From positions 1 to 48,545 of the forward strand of contig CAZPOP010000023.1 of NCBI GenBank assembly GCA_964588305.1: a stretch of DNA of 48,545 nucleotides, written 5' to 3'. The notes under the pieces are model-generated. The model was given only the letters and a program-made list of their open reading frames with translations. It was not told the DNA's origin and made no database searches. This stretch comes from SM1-73 sp964588305. Its GTDB lineage: Bacteria > Zixibacteria > MSB-5A5 > SM1-73. The position numbers were made by a program, and so were the translations under genes. Numbering within the stretch: position 1 is the first letter of the stretch; the number at the start of each line of letters is the position of its first letter. Below, piece after piece: positions 8,479 to 14,662 of this stretch.

Positions 8479-8621
8479 GAAAAAATAGAGTATTATCTAC
8501 AGAAAAGCGCATAGAACTACGCATCACCAGGTAAGCCATTGGGTTCGTAGAAGTTTGAGGGAAGGGAAGGCAATAATATTGATCGACTGAAAGCGATCTG
8601 AGAATTATTGAAATAAAATGC

Positions 8622-8648
8622 TTGACAGGTTTTTCAGGGGGGTATAAC
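8622..8648 (+). promoter_or_regulatory. Probable promoter of a non-coding transcript
   Basis: TTGACA (8622-8627), 15 bases, TATAAC (8643-8648). Both boxes are close to consensus but the spacing is short (15 instead of 17). A nested hairpin (CAATAAT/ATTATTG around GATCG/CGATC, 8571-8610) lies just upstream. The next reading frame of any size starts about 190 bases downstream, so the product is probably an RNA. Confidence 0.45.
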
Positions 8649-8654
8649 TTAGAA

Positions 8655-8815
8655 AGCGATGTAGGAAGAAAGGAAAGAAATGCAAAGGCAATAATTCAGG
8701 GGCTGAAGATTTTCTACGACCAGATTCACTTCTTTTCCGCGAGGGGGCGGTTTGGTGCGATCTGACGCCGCAGTTTCCGCACTTTAGAAACTCAATTTCC
8801 TTTCCTACCTACAAG
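8655..8815 (+). ncRNA. Candidate structured RNA, family unknown
   Basis: The segment starts about where the promoter at 8622-8648 would begin transcription. Its two ends pair over about 16 bp with one bulge (GTAGGAAG-AAAGGAAA at 8659-8674 against the CTTTCCTACCTAC end). Inside are a GC stem around GGCG/CGCC (8745-8775) and the perfect 6-bp hairpin AGTTTC/GAAACT (about 8773-8793). It has no coding frame. Length and a long closing stem recall 6S RNA, but I cannot see a single rod with a central bubble, so I do not assign it. Other families were not recognised. Confidence 0.4.
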
Positions 8816-9058
8816 ACCAGATAAGAAATAGGCGAATGACGGAAAAAAGGAAAGCGACCAGACGACTGGCGCGCCGGAGAATGTGGGGGAGAAGCCACAG
8901 TCTGTGGTCTTTTCCCGATGAGTTTTCTGAAAGAGAAATCTTCGTGTGGCCGTGATCTCATTTTCTTAGGCCTGCAACTTCAAAGGACATCAGCAATTGC
9001 AATTCGCGATTTTGAATCTGCCCGCGTGTTCTTGGTGGGCATAACAGTTGCTTTCAAT
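8816..9058. other. Mostly non-coding stretch after the candidate RNA
   Basis: Holds a 39-codon frame at 8836-8955 starting MTEKRKATRRLARRRM, basic, without a clear ribosome site. It also holds a short hairpin CCACA/TGTGG (8895-8907) followed by TCTTTTCCC, which could be a weak terminator for the upstream RNA. Neither is strong enough for a gene or terminator call. Confidence 0.35.
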
Positions 9059-9311
9059 AATGTCGAAGAAGTTGACTGTAGAAATCGAACAGATTGCCGA
9101 CAAGGTTGGTGAGGGTCCTTTTGAGCCTTCCCTACTGACCTTGGAGGATAGGTGGGGGGAATCAAACAGGATGCCTAAGAGACGGAAATCGAACTACAAG
9201 ATGCCAGAGAAGACTTACTGGCACATATATAGCTTGCAGACCCTGAATTCGGAGAAGTTCATCAAAGTGGTCGACAAGATATTGAAAAGAGAATACATTC
9301 TAATCAAATAG
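9059..9311 (+). CDS. Doubtful small protein, unknown
   Basis: 83 codons from the ATG at 9059, starting MSKKLTVEIEQIADKVGEGP and ending ILKREYILIK. The composition (Lys/Glu-rich, with an amphipathic N-terminal helix) is protein-like. There is no Shine-Dalgarno sequence before the ATG and no family is recognised. It stands alone between a non-coding stretch and the M23 promoter. It could be a real small gene, a decayed gene or chance. Confidence 0.25.
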
Positions 9312-9390
9312 AGACATGTGATGTGCCCGGGAATCGGACCCAGAAATATCATCCCACTGTTAAAAACATTCTCTCCATAGAAAAAAACAC

Positions 9391-9419
9391 TTGACAAGCT
9401 GAGACAGGGATTTTATTTT
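9391..9419 (+). promoter_or_regulatory. Sigma-70-type promoter of the M23 peptidase gene
   Basis: TTGACA (9391-9396), exactly 17 bases, TATTTT (9414-9419). The transcript would start near 9426, about 60 bases before the chosen ATG at 9485. Confidence 0.6.
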
Positions 9420-9484
9420 AGCCAAAATTTGTGTGCGCCAGATTTTGTGCTCAATTAGGCTCCACACTGGCACAAGGATGTAGA

Positions 9485-10402
9485 ATGAGGCGGAAAAGAC
9501 ATTTCTCGATTCTGATCGTTCCCTCCGATAAAGGAAGAATCTTCAAAAGAAGAATCTCTGCCAAGTGGGCCTATCCCCTCTGCCTCAGCTTCGTTCTTGT
9601 GATCGTGATCAATCTATTCTTCTCTCTTGATTTCTTCGGCGAAATCCGGGATAGAACCAAGCTTAGCCAATTGGAGAAGGAAAACGAGTATTTGGAAAGT
9701 AAGCTGGTGGACTTGAGTTCTGCTATGTTGAAGCTAAAGGGTGAGATGGCAGATCTGATCGAAAAAGAGGAAAACGTTCGAACGGTCTTTGGGCTGCCAG
9801 AGATAGACGCGCAGTTGAGAGAGGTAGGAATAGGAGGACCGATGCCGAACCGGTTTTCCAACCAGAGCCCGCTCGTGAAAGAGGCTCAGGAGGCTGAGGT
9901 CGAACTGGATAAGCTCTTAAGACAGGCAAGGTTTGAAAGGGAAGCCTTCGACCAGATATGTTCCAGTCTTTACGATAAGAAAGAAATTTTGGACCATACT
10001 CCTTCTATCCAACCCACAAGAGGCTATTTGAGCCGAGGCTTCGGAATCAAGACAGATCCTTTCACGGGAACAAAACAACCTCACCTGGGAATAGATTTGG
10101 CGGCGAATATCGGCACCCCGGTGTATGCCACCGCGGATGGAAAGATCAGTTTTGTGGGAAGAGATCGAGGCCTGGGAAAAATGATTCGAATCAATCATCT
10201 ATCCGGTTACACTACGGTTTATGCACATCTCTCCCAGATACAGGTTAAAAGAGGGGAACACGTGAAAAGGGGAGATCTGATCGCGATGGTCGGAAACACG
10301 GGATATTCCACGGGGCCGCACCTGCATTACGAAGTCCACTTTCAAGGTTGTCCCAAGGATCCTCTCAACTATGTTCTGTCGAGCCAATACCTTGTAGACT
10401 AA
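9485..10402 (+). CDS. M23-family (LytM/NlpD-like) metallopeptidase, membrane-anchored
   Basis: 305 residues from the ATG at 9485, chosen because AAGGA lies 6 bases upstream. An in-frame start at 9431 has no such site and adds an unlikely Cys-rich leader. Residues 1-25 are basic, a single membrane helix follows (about 28-46), then a coiled coil (about 55-95) and a C-terminal M23 domain (about 175-300). The zinc motif HLGID (His200, Asp204) and HLH (His279, His281) are intact, so it should be an active peptidoglycan endopeptidase or a division-linked LytM activator facing the periplasm. It is transcribed alone: own promoter at 9391, terminator at 10431. Confidence 0.92.
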   Translation: MRRKRHFSILIVPSDKGRIFKRRISAKWAYPLCLSFVLVIVINLFFSLDFFGEIRDRTKLSQLEKENEYLESKLVDLSSAMLKLKGEMADLIEKEENVRTVFGLPEIDAQLREVGIGGPMPNRFSNQSPLVKEAQEAEVELDKLLRQARFEREAFDQICSSLYDKKEILDHTPSIQPTRGYLSRGFGIKTDPFTGTKQPHLGIDLAANIGTPVYATADGKISFVGRDRGLGKMIRINHLSGYTTVYAHLSQIQVKRGEHVKRGDLIAMVGNTGYSTGPHLHYEVHFQGCPKDPLNYVLSSQYLVD

Positions 10403-10430
10403 GTTCCGTTTTCAAGCTCTGACCCATAAG

Positions 10431-10461
10431 ACCTCGATTCGTTTCGAGGTTTTTGTTTTTT
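10431..10461 (+). terminator. Rho-independent terminator after the M23 gene
   Basis: ACCTCGA/TCGAGGT forms a perfect 7-bp stem with a 6-base loop, followed by TTTTTGTTTTTT. The next gene's ATG (10464) begins 2 bases after the T-run. Confidence 0.85.
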
Positions 10462-10463
10462 CA

Positions 10464-10913
10464 ATGAAAAAAAGAACGAAGGAACCAAAGTATCTGGTTT
10501 CCGCTTGTCTTTGTGGCATCGGATCAAGATTTAACGGAAAAGGTGCTGAGGATTACCATGTGGCGGAGTTGGCAAGAAGAGGGAGAGCCATTCCCATCTG
10601 TCCAGAGGAGCTGGGCGGCCTTCCGGTCCCGCGTCCCCCGGGAGACATAGAGACCGGAGACGGCAAGGATGTCCTCTGCAAGCGAAATAAGGTCATCTCC
10701 GCGAAGGGAGAGGATCTGACACAGTTTTTTCTGAGAGGCGCCTTCGCTTCTCTTGCCATTGCCAAAAGATTCAAAATAAAAAAGAGCATATTGAAAAAAA
10801 GCAGCCCCTCGTGTGGGTGCAACTGGATAAAAAGAAAAGGGAAACGAGTTAAGGGCGACGGAGTCACCACGGCTCTATTCAAAAAGGAAGGGATACGAGT
10901 TATCCCTCGATGA
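10464..10913 (+). CDS. DUF523 family protein (YbbK-like)
   Basis: 149 residues, typical length for DUF523. Family signatures are visible: VSACLCGIGSRFNGKG near the N-terminus, PICPEELGGLPVPRPPGDIE around 45-65, and KSSPSCGC near 112-118. Conserved Cys residues suggest metal or Fe-S binding, but the biochemical role of the family is not settled. The ATG has no Shine-Dalgarno sequence and lies directly after the T-run of the preceding terminator. The gene is therefore either translated from a leaderless or read-through transcript, or begins slightly further in. No promoter is obvious. Confidence 0.88.
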   Translation: MKKRTKEPKYLVSACLCGIGSRFNGKGAEDYHVAELARRGRAIPICPEELGGLPVPRPPGDIETGDGKDVLCKRNKVISAKGEDLTQFFLRGAFASLAIAKRFKIKKSILKKSSPSCGCNWIKRKGKRVKGDGVTTALFKKEGIRVIPR

Positions 10914-11073
10914 TTGGCGGACCTCCGACCCTCTTCCTTCGGAAACAGCATTCTTCTCCCTTAACATTCCTGTCGGCAAAAGGTCTTGTGTTTTTCCGTG
11001 AAAATGCTTAAATTGAACAATGAACGCAACAAGCCAATAGCCTCAGAAGGGCTTAGCAAACAGTTTTTTAATC

Positions 11074-11802
11074 GTGGACGTATCAGAAAGCGAGAAAGAT
11101 CTTATGAACTTTGCCAAATCGGGAGGCAAAAAGTCGTTAAAGGCAAAGGATAAACGGGTCGATCCCAAGAATGCTCAAACAAAATCCCAAGGGTCAACTT
11201 TAAGCAAAGAAGATGAGTCTCTGATTGAGGTAATAGAACGGGCAAAGGAAGGAGACCAACCTGCTTTTCAGAAGATAGTAGAGAAATACAGGACCCAGGT
11301 GGCCAGTATCGCTTATAAGATGGTGGGCGATTATGAGGACGCTAAGGACATTTCGCAGATAGTATTTGTAAAAACCTATCAAAACTTAGACGACTTCGAC
11401 ACCACCAAGAAGTTGTCCACCTGGCTCTATCGGATCACCATAAACGCATCCATCGATTTCATCCGAAAGCACAAGAAACACAGGCACGAGCTTTTGGACA
11501 ACATCTTCGGAGAACTGAGGGAAAAGAAGGCGGATGTAGAGAAGATTTATCAAAGGAGTTTGATTAATTGGGCGATAAAAAGTTCTATGGGGGCGCTCAA
11601 TCCCCGGCAGAAGGCAGTTTTCGTTTTGAGGGATTTGGAAGGGTTGGACATAAAGGAGGTAGCGCAGATAACCGGGATGCCACAGGCCACAGTGCGGTGG
11701 TATTTACATAGAGCCAGATCCAAACTCAGAGGCGAATTGGCTAAACACCATCCACAACTGCTCAAGAAGATGGGGATAAAACATGAAGTGCAGAAAGGTT
11801 AG
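11074..11802 (+). CDS. RNA polymerase sigma factor, ECF type
   Basis: 242 residues from a GTG at 11074; an ATG at 11104 is an alternative, and neither has a good ribosome site. The first 45-50 residues are a Lys/Ser-rich extension not usual for ECF factors. Region 2 (about 65-135) has GDYEDAKDISQIVFVKTYQN and STWLYRITINASIDFIRKHK. Region 4 (about 170-225) has LNPRQKAVFVLRDLEGLDIK and TGMPQATVRWYLHRARSKL. The next gene, a zinc-finger anti-sigma candidate, overlaps it by 20 bases, as in standard sigma/anti-sigma pairs. An HtrA-like lipoprotein follows, so an envelope-stress role is likely. Confidence 0.9.
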   Translation: MDVSESEKDLMNFAKSGGKKSLKAKDKRVDPKNAQTKSQGSTLSKEDESLIEVIERAKEGDQPAFQKIVEKYRTQVASIAYKMVGDYEDAKDISQIVFVKTYQNLDDFDTTKKLSTWLYRITINASIDFIRKHKKHRHELLDNIFGELREKKADVEKIYQRSLINWAIKSSMGALNPRQKAVFVLRDLEGLDIKEVAQITGMPQATVRWYLHRARSKLRGELAKHHPQLLKKMGIKHEVQKG

Positions 11803-12259
11803 AAAGGCAATAGTCAATTATGCCGATCTGGACGAGCCCCGAAGAGAGAGGGTGAACGAACACTTGAAGTCTTGTCCCGATTGTCTCTCAGAATTTCATC
11901 TCCACCAAAAATCCTTGAATTTGGTAAAGCAGGTCATCAACTTCGACCAGCCGGAGGATTTTTGGCAAGACTATCAGGTGGATGTGAGAAGGAAAATTCC
12001 TTCTCTTCCCTTATGGCAAAAGTTCTTAGGGAAAACGGAGGATTTTGCCAGCCTCATTAAAACCCCTCTTTTTGGCTCCATTCCCGCCTACGTATTCTCT
12101 GCCGTTCTCCTGTTATTCTTGGCCGCGGGTCTTTATCCTACCCTTTCTTCCTCTAAACCCGCAAAAGACCTTGACAGCAACCTAGTGGTTTATGAGGGAG
12201 AATTGCTTTCGGCAATTGACGACGGCGGGGTGACCATCTATACCGTGGGCACCAGATAG
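11783..12259 (+). CDS. Probable zinc-finger anti-sigma factor (membrane)
   Basis: 158 residues. The N-terminal domain carries the anti-sigma zinc-finger core HLKSCPDC (H-x3-C-x2-C, about residues 28-35), plus a Cys at position 3. One membrane helix follows (about 105-123, AYVFSAVLLLFLAAGLYP), then a short external tail of about 35 residues. This is the layout of RseA/RsrA-type anti-sigma proteins: a cytosolic zinc-binding domain and a single membrane span. It overlaps the upstream sigma gene by 20 bases, so the two are coupled. The short outer domain would be the point of signal-dependent cleavage, by analogy with known systems. Confidence 0.8.
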   Translation: MKCRKVRKAIVNYADLDEPRRERVNEHLKSCPDCLSEFHLHQKSLNLVKQVINFDQPEDFWQDYQVDVRRKIPSLPLWQKFLGKTEDFASLIKTPLFGSIPAYVFSAVLLLFLAAGLYPTLSSSKPAKDLDSNLVVYEGELLSAIDDGGVTIYTVGTR

Positions 12260-12285
12260 GCTCTTTTAAGGAAGATATTTGACAT

Positions 12286-12302
12286 TTGCTAACGCTTAGC
12301 AA
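12286..12302 (+). promoter_or_regulatory. Hairpin directly before the HtrA-like start codon
   Basis: TTGCTAA-CGC-TTAGCAA forms a perfect 7-bp stem ending 3 bases before the ATG at 12306. The only Shine-Dalgarno-like sequence, AAGGAAG (12268-12274), lies 31 bases upstream. Folding the hairpin would bring it to about 14 bases. There is no T-run, so it is not a terminator. Confidence 0.35.
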
Positions 12303-12305
12303 CGC

Positions 12306-13331
12306 ATGAATTCAGAACTCGAGAAAGCCAGGTTTGGCTTCTTGCTCGCCTTGGCCATCGTTCTCCTGGTGGCGTGCGGAAAGGGGTCTCTGCCCGAATT
12401 AGAGGAGAATTTAGCCGGGGTAATAAACAAAGCTGGTCCCTCCGTAGTTTGCATCGTAGGGAAGAATGAAAGCTCCGGAGAGGCGAAGATCGGCTCCGGA
12501 GTGATCCTGGGGGACGGATACATCCTCACAACCGAAAATATCCTGGTCAATGTGGACAACATCACGGTGAAGTTACAGGACGGGAGCACAATCAGCGACG
12601 AAGAGGTCAAAAGGGTTTTTTGTGATTTTGAAACCAACGTAAGCCTGCTCCAGGTGGAAGCCGAGGATTTGAAACCGGTTAAGATCATGCAGGAGGAAAA
12701 AATCAGAAACGGGACTCTGGGGATCGCCTTGGGCAACACCAACTATTCAAAAGGATTGCAGGTCAGTATCGGAACCATATCGCACTCCTGGATAGGAGGA
12801 GCGGATGCCTACGATGAGAACTTATTGATCTGGAACGGGTCAAAGGTTCCCTATCCCTGTGGTACTCCAGTCTTCAATTCCAGTGCTGAATTGGTGGGCA
12901 TAACCGAAGGAAAGCCCGAGGGAGAGGACGGTGTGGTCTTCATGCTGCCGGCCATGACCTGCGTGCGAGTAAGCGAAGTGCTAAAAAGGGATGGTCAGGT
13001 TAGGAGGGCATGGATCGGAATCTTTTCGGAAGGGAAGTGCGGTGAAGCCGGCAGAGCAGGATTAGGAGCTGGCGTCCTAATAACTGAAATAGTAAAAGAG
13101 AGCCCTGCCTTCAAATCTGGCTTAAAACCTGGAGACCGGATCATCGAGTTTAACGGAGAACCAGTCGAGAGTTCAACCCAGTTGCGAAAATCGGTCTCCG
13201 CTTTCCCGGTCGGTTCTCGGGCGGTCTTAACCGTTATCCGGAATGGAGAAAAGAGGGGAAGAAAAGTCCCCATTGAAACCGAGGAGTATGACGGCCTGGG
13301 AATGAGAAGATGCCCTCACCGATCAATCTGA
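12306..13331 (+). CDS. HtrA-like (trypsin-fold plus PDZ) lipoprotein, probably not a protease
   Basis: 341 residues. The N-terminus is a lipoprotein signal (hydrophobic 10-22, lipobox LVAC with Cys24). A trypsin-like domain (about 35-215) keeps the HtrA frame GSGVILGDGYILT, but the catalytic positions are changed. The expected His is Asn78 (in LTTENILV), the expected Asp is Asn111 (in ETNVS) and the expected Ser is Cys185 (in YPCGTPVFN where GNSGGPLxN is normal). A PDZ domain follows (about 235-325, with GVLITEIVKESPAFKSGLKPGDRI). It should therefore bind peptides rather than cut them. Its place after a sigma/anti-sigma pair suggests a sensor role in place of a DegS-like protease; this is inference. 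Confidence 0.85.
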   Translation: MNSELEKARFGFLLALAIVLLVACGKGSLPELEENLAGVINKAGPSVVCIVGKNESSGEAKIGSGVILGDGYILTTENILVNVDNITVKLQDGSTISDEEVKRVFCDFETNVSLLQVEAEDLKPVKIMQEEKIRNGTLGIALGNTNYSKGLQVSIGTISHSWIGGADAYDENLLIWNGSKVPYPCGTPVFNSSAELVGITEGKPEGEDGVVFMLPAMTCVRVSEVLKRDGQVRRAWIGIFSEGKCGEAGRAGLGAGVLITEIVKESPAFKSGLKPGDRIIEFNGEPVESSTQLRKSVSAFPVGSRAVLTVIRNGEKRGRKVPIETEEYDGLGMRRCPHRSI

Positions 13332-13490
13332 CAGTTCATTCCGATGAGAACCTTTCCTGTATCTTAATTGTATACTAATAAGGGTGATATTAAGCCACCT
13401 CGGATCAGAACCTTTCCGTGGCCAGAGGCTTTCGATGCTTGAATTCCTCAAGGGAAAAGACCAGAACCCTTAAACAATGAGGAGGGAGGA

Positions 13491-13649
13491 ATGGTCATAG
13501 ATCCTATCTGCCTGACGGAGATAGATGAAAACGAGGCTCCTGCCAAGAGCGTTTACAAAGGTCAGACCTTTTACTTTTGCGCAGAGAGCTGCAAAAGGAC
13601 GTTTGAGGAGGATCCTGAGAAATACATAGATGTGAAAAAGAAAGAGTAA
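13491..13649 (+). CDS. Small YHS-domain protein
   Basis: 52 residues, preceded by a very strong ribosome site (AGGAGGGAGGA). It shows the YHS pattern: DPICLTEID at the N-terminus, then VYKGQTFYFCAESCKRTFEE and DPEKYID. The Cys residues (6, 30, 34) fit the metal-binding pattern of YHS/TRASH-like domains found alone or on copper-handling proteins. No metal-transport gene is adjacent, so its partner is unknown. The short length is normal for stand-alone YHS proteins. Confidence 0.85.
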   Translation: MVIDPICLTEIDENEAPAKSVYKGQTFYFCAESCKRTFEEDPEKYIDVKKKE

Positions 13650-13756
13650 ACCACAGGTTTGGTCAACCTTTCGGTTTCAAGCCGATTTCCAACAATCAAG
13701 GGTCGGGAGGAATTCATCCCGGCCCTCTTAATATCCAAGAAGAAGAGGAAAGAGTT

Positions 13757-13921
13757 GTGGCTGGAGACAATACCATAAGTTACCATAGAGAGCTTTTTCA
13801 GATTCTGCCCAATGAATACCGGTCCAGTTTTGTCAAGGCCAAGGTGGAGGTGCATGAGTATCTGGATGGTTCCGTCAACATCTTCTACCAAGGCAATAAG
13901 CTAAAACATAAACCGGTATAA
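13757..13921 (+). pseudogene. C-terminal remnant of an ISNCY-type transposase
   Basis: About 54 codons ending in TAA at 13919-13921. The frame reads AGDNTISYHRELFQILPNEY, then a segment with KAKVEVHEYLDGSVNIFYQG. This matches the characteristic C-terminal tail of ISNCY/IS481-like transposases (NT-x-S-Y ... F-Q-I ... KVEVHE-LDGS). The frame stays open upstream to about 13650, but the catalytic core is absent. It is a relic, not an active gene. Confidence 0.7.
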
Positions 13922-14035
13922 AAAGGAGAAGATCAAATCCTTTAACCGCGTTATCCAATAAAAGGAACCCGAGCTTGTGGCCTTAAACTACTGACATTTT
14001 TAATTTGCAAGAAACCTGACATTTTTGATTCGCGT
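13922..14035 (+). mobile_element. Right-end relic of the insertion sequence
   Basis: Just after the transposase tail come two near-identical units, CTGACATTTTTAATTTGC (about 13991-14008) and CTGACATTTTTGATTCGC (about 14017-14034). Such TGACATTTT-type sequences are common at the ends of this class of element. No left end or target duplication was found. Confidence 0.5.
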
Positions 14036-14055
14036 TGACACAAAGGATTTTTTTC

Positions 14056-14084
14056 TTGACAGCAGCAGGGGAGTTGCGTATAAT
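14056..14084 (+). promoter_or_regulatory. Perfect consensus sigma-70 promoter of the polysaccharide cluster
   Basis: TTGACA (14056-14061), exactly 17 bases, TATAAT (14079-14084). Both boxes match consensus at every base. Transcription would start near 14091, about 570 bases before the first gene. It lies about 20 bases past the insertion-sequence relic. Confidence 0.85.
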
Positions 14085-14090
14085 ATAGAA

Positions 14091-14662
14091 TTAAGGCGTT
14101 GAGACAGATCAGAGAAGCACAATTTTCTGAGGACATACGGCCATCAGCGATTTCTCGAGAAGGAGGTCATAACGCGATATAGATAAAGACGTTGGCATCA
14201 GTCGAGAATGGTTTAGCGTATTTTAAACACAATTCGTGTTAGTCTTCGCCGCTTTCAGAATGGTTCATTCTTTGAGAATAGTGCGGTCTGATTTTGCCTT
14301 TTGGCTTGAGCGCTCAGGGTTAAAGATTTACCAACTGACCTGCTTGGCGAAGGGCCGAAGTGCCGGGTTAGTATGGAGTTAATACCCCATAAAACACTCG
14401 GCTTTTTTAAATTCTGACGAAGAATGTCACAAAATGTCAATACGGGTTGGCTTTCTGTGGAATGAGTGTTGGTTTTCTGCGGTTATTGCCACGCATGTTT
14501 CGCAGAGAACTGGTTGCGCTGGGTAGTATCTGCGTGAAATGTGAGCGAAGGGCCATTTACACAGAAGTACCTTAGAGCAAGGATGAAAAAAAACGGAAAA
14601 TCCCCATTTGGGGACGCTGCGATTAGGTTTAAGGAACTGTTTTAGCAAACGGAGGATTGAGC
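14091..14662 (+). promoter_or_regulatory. Long structured leader of the polysaccharide cluster
   Basis: About 570 transcribed bases without a credible gene. The leader contains an intrinsic terminator at 14354-14408. Beyond it, CGCAGA (14501-14506) can pair either with TCTGCG upstream (14476-14481) or with TCTGCG downstream (14529-14534). An outer stem TTCTGTG/CACAGAA (14453-14459 with 14560-14566) can enclose both. A lone strong AAGGAGG (14160-14166) has no start codon after it. No known riboswitch, JUMPstart or ops element was recognised. Confidence 0.55.
14354..14408 (+). terminator. Intrinsic terminator inside the polysaccharide leader (attenuator candidate)
   Basis: GCCGA(A)GTG at 14354-14362 pairs with CACTCGGC at 14395-14402, and TATGGAG pairs with the CCCCATA segment inside. 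TTTTTT follows. It lies about 310 bases after the promoter and 255 bases before the first gene, so most transcripts would stop here unless the hairpin is prevented. It could equally be the end of a separate ~310-nt RNA. Confidence 0.7.

Noticed and set aside
8655..8815. Assignment of the structured RNA as 6S RNA
   Set aside because: The closing stem and length fit, but the interior folds into separate hairpins rather than a rod with a central bubble, so the family was left open.
14150..14180. Strong AAGGAGG in the polysaccharide leader as the start of a leader peptide
   Set aside because: No ATG, GTG or TTG follows at a usable distance with an open frame of any length.
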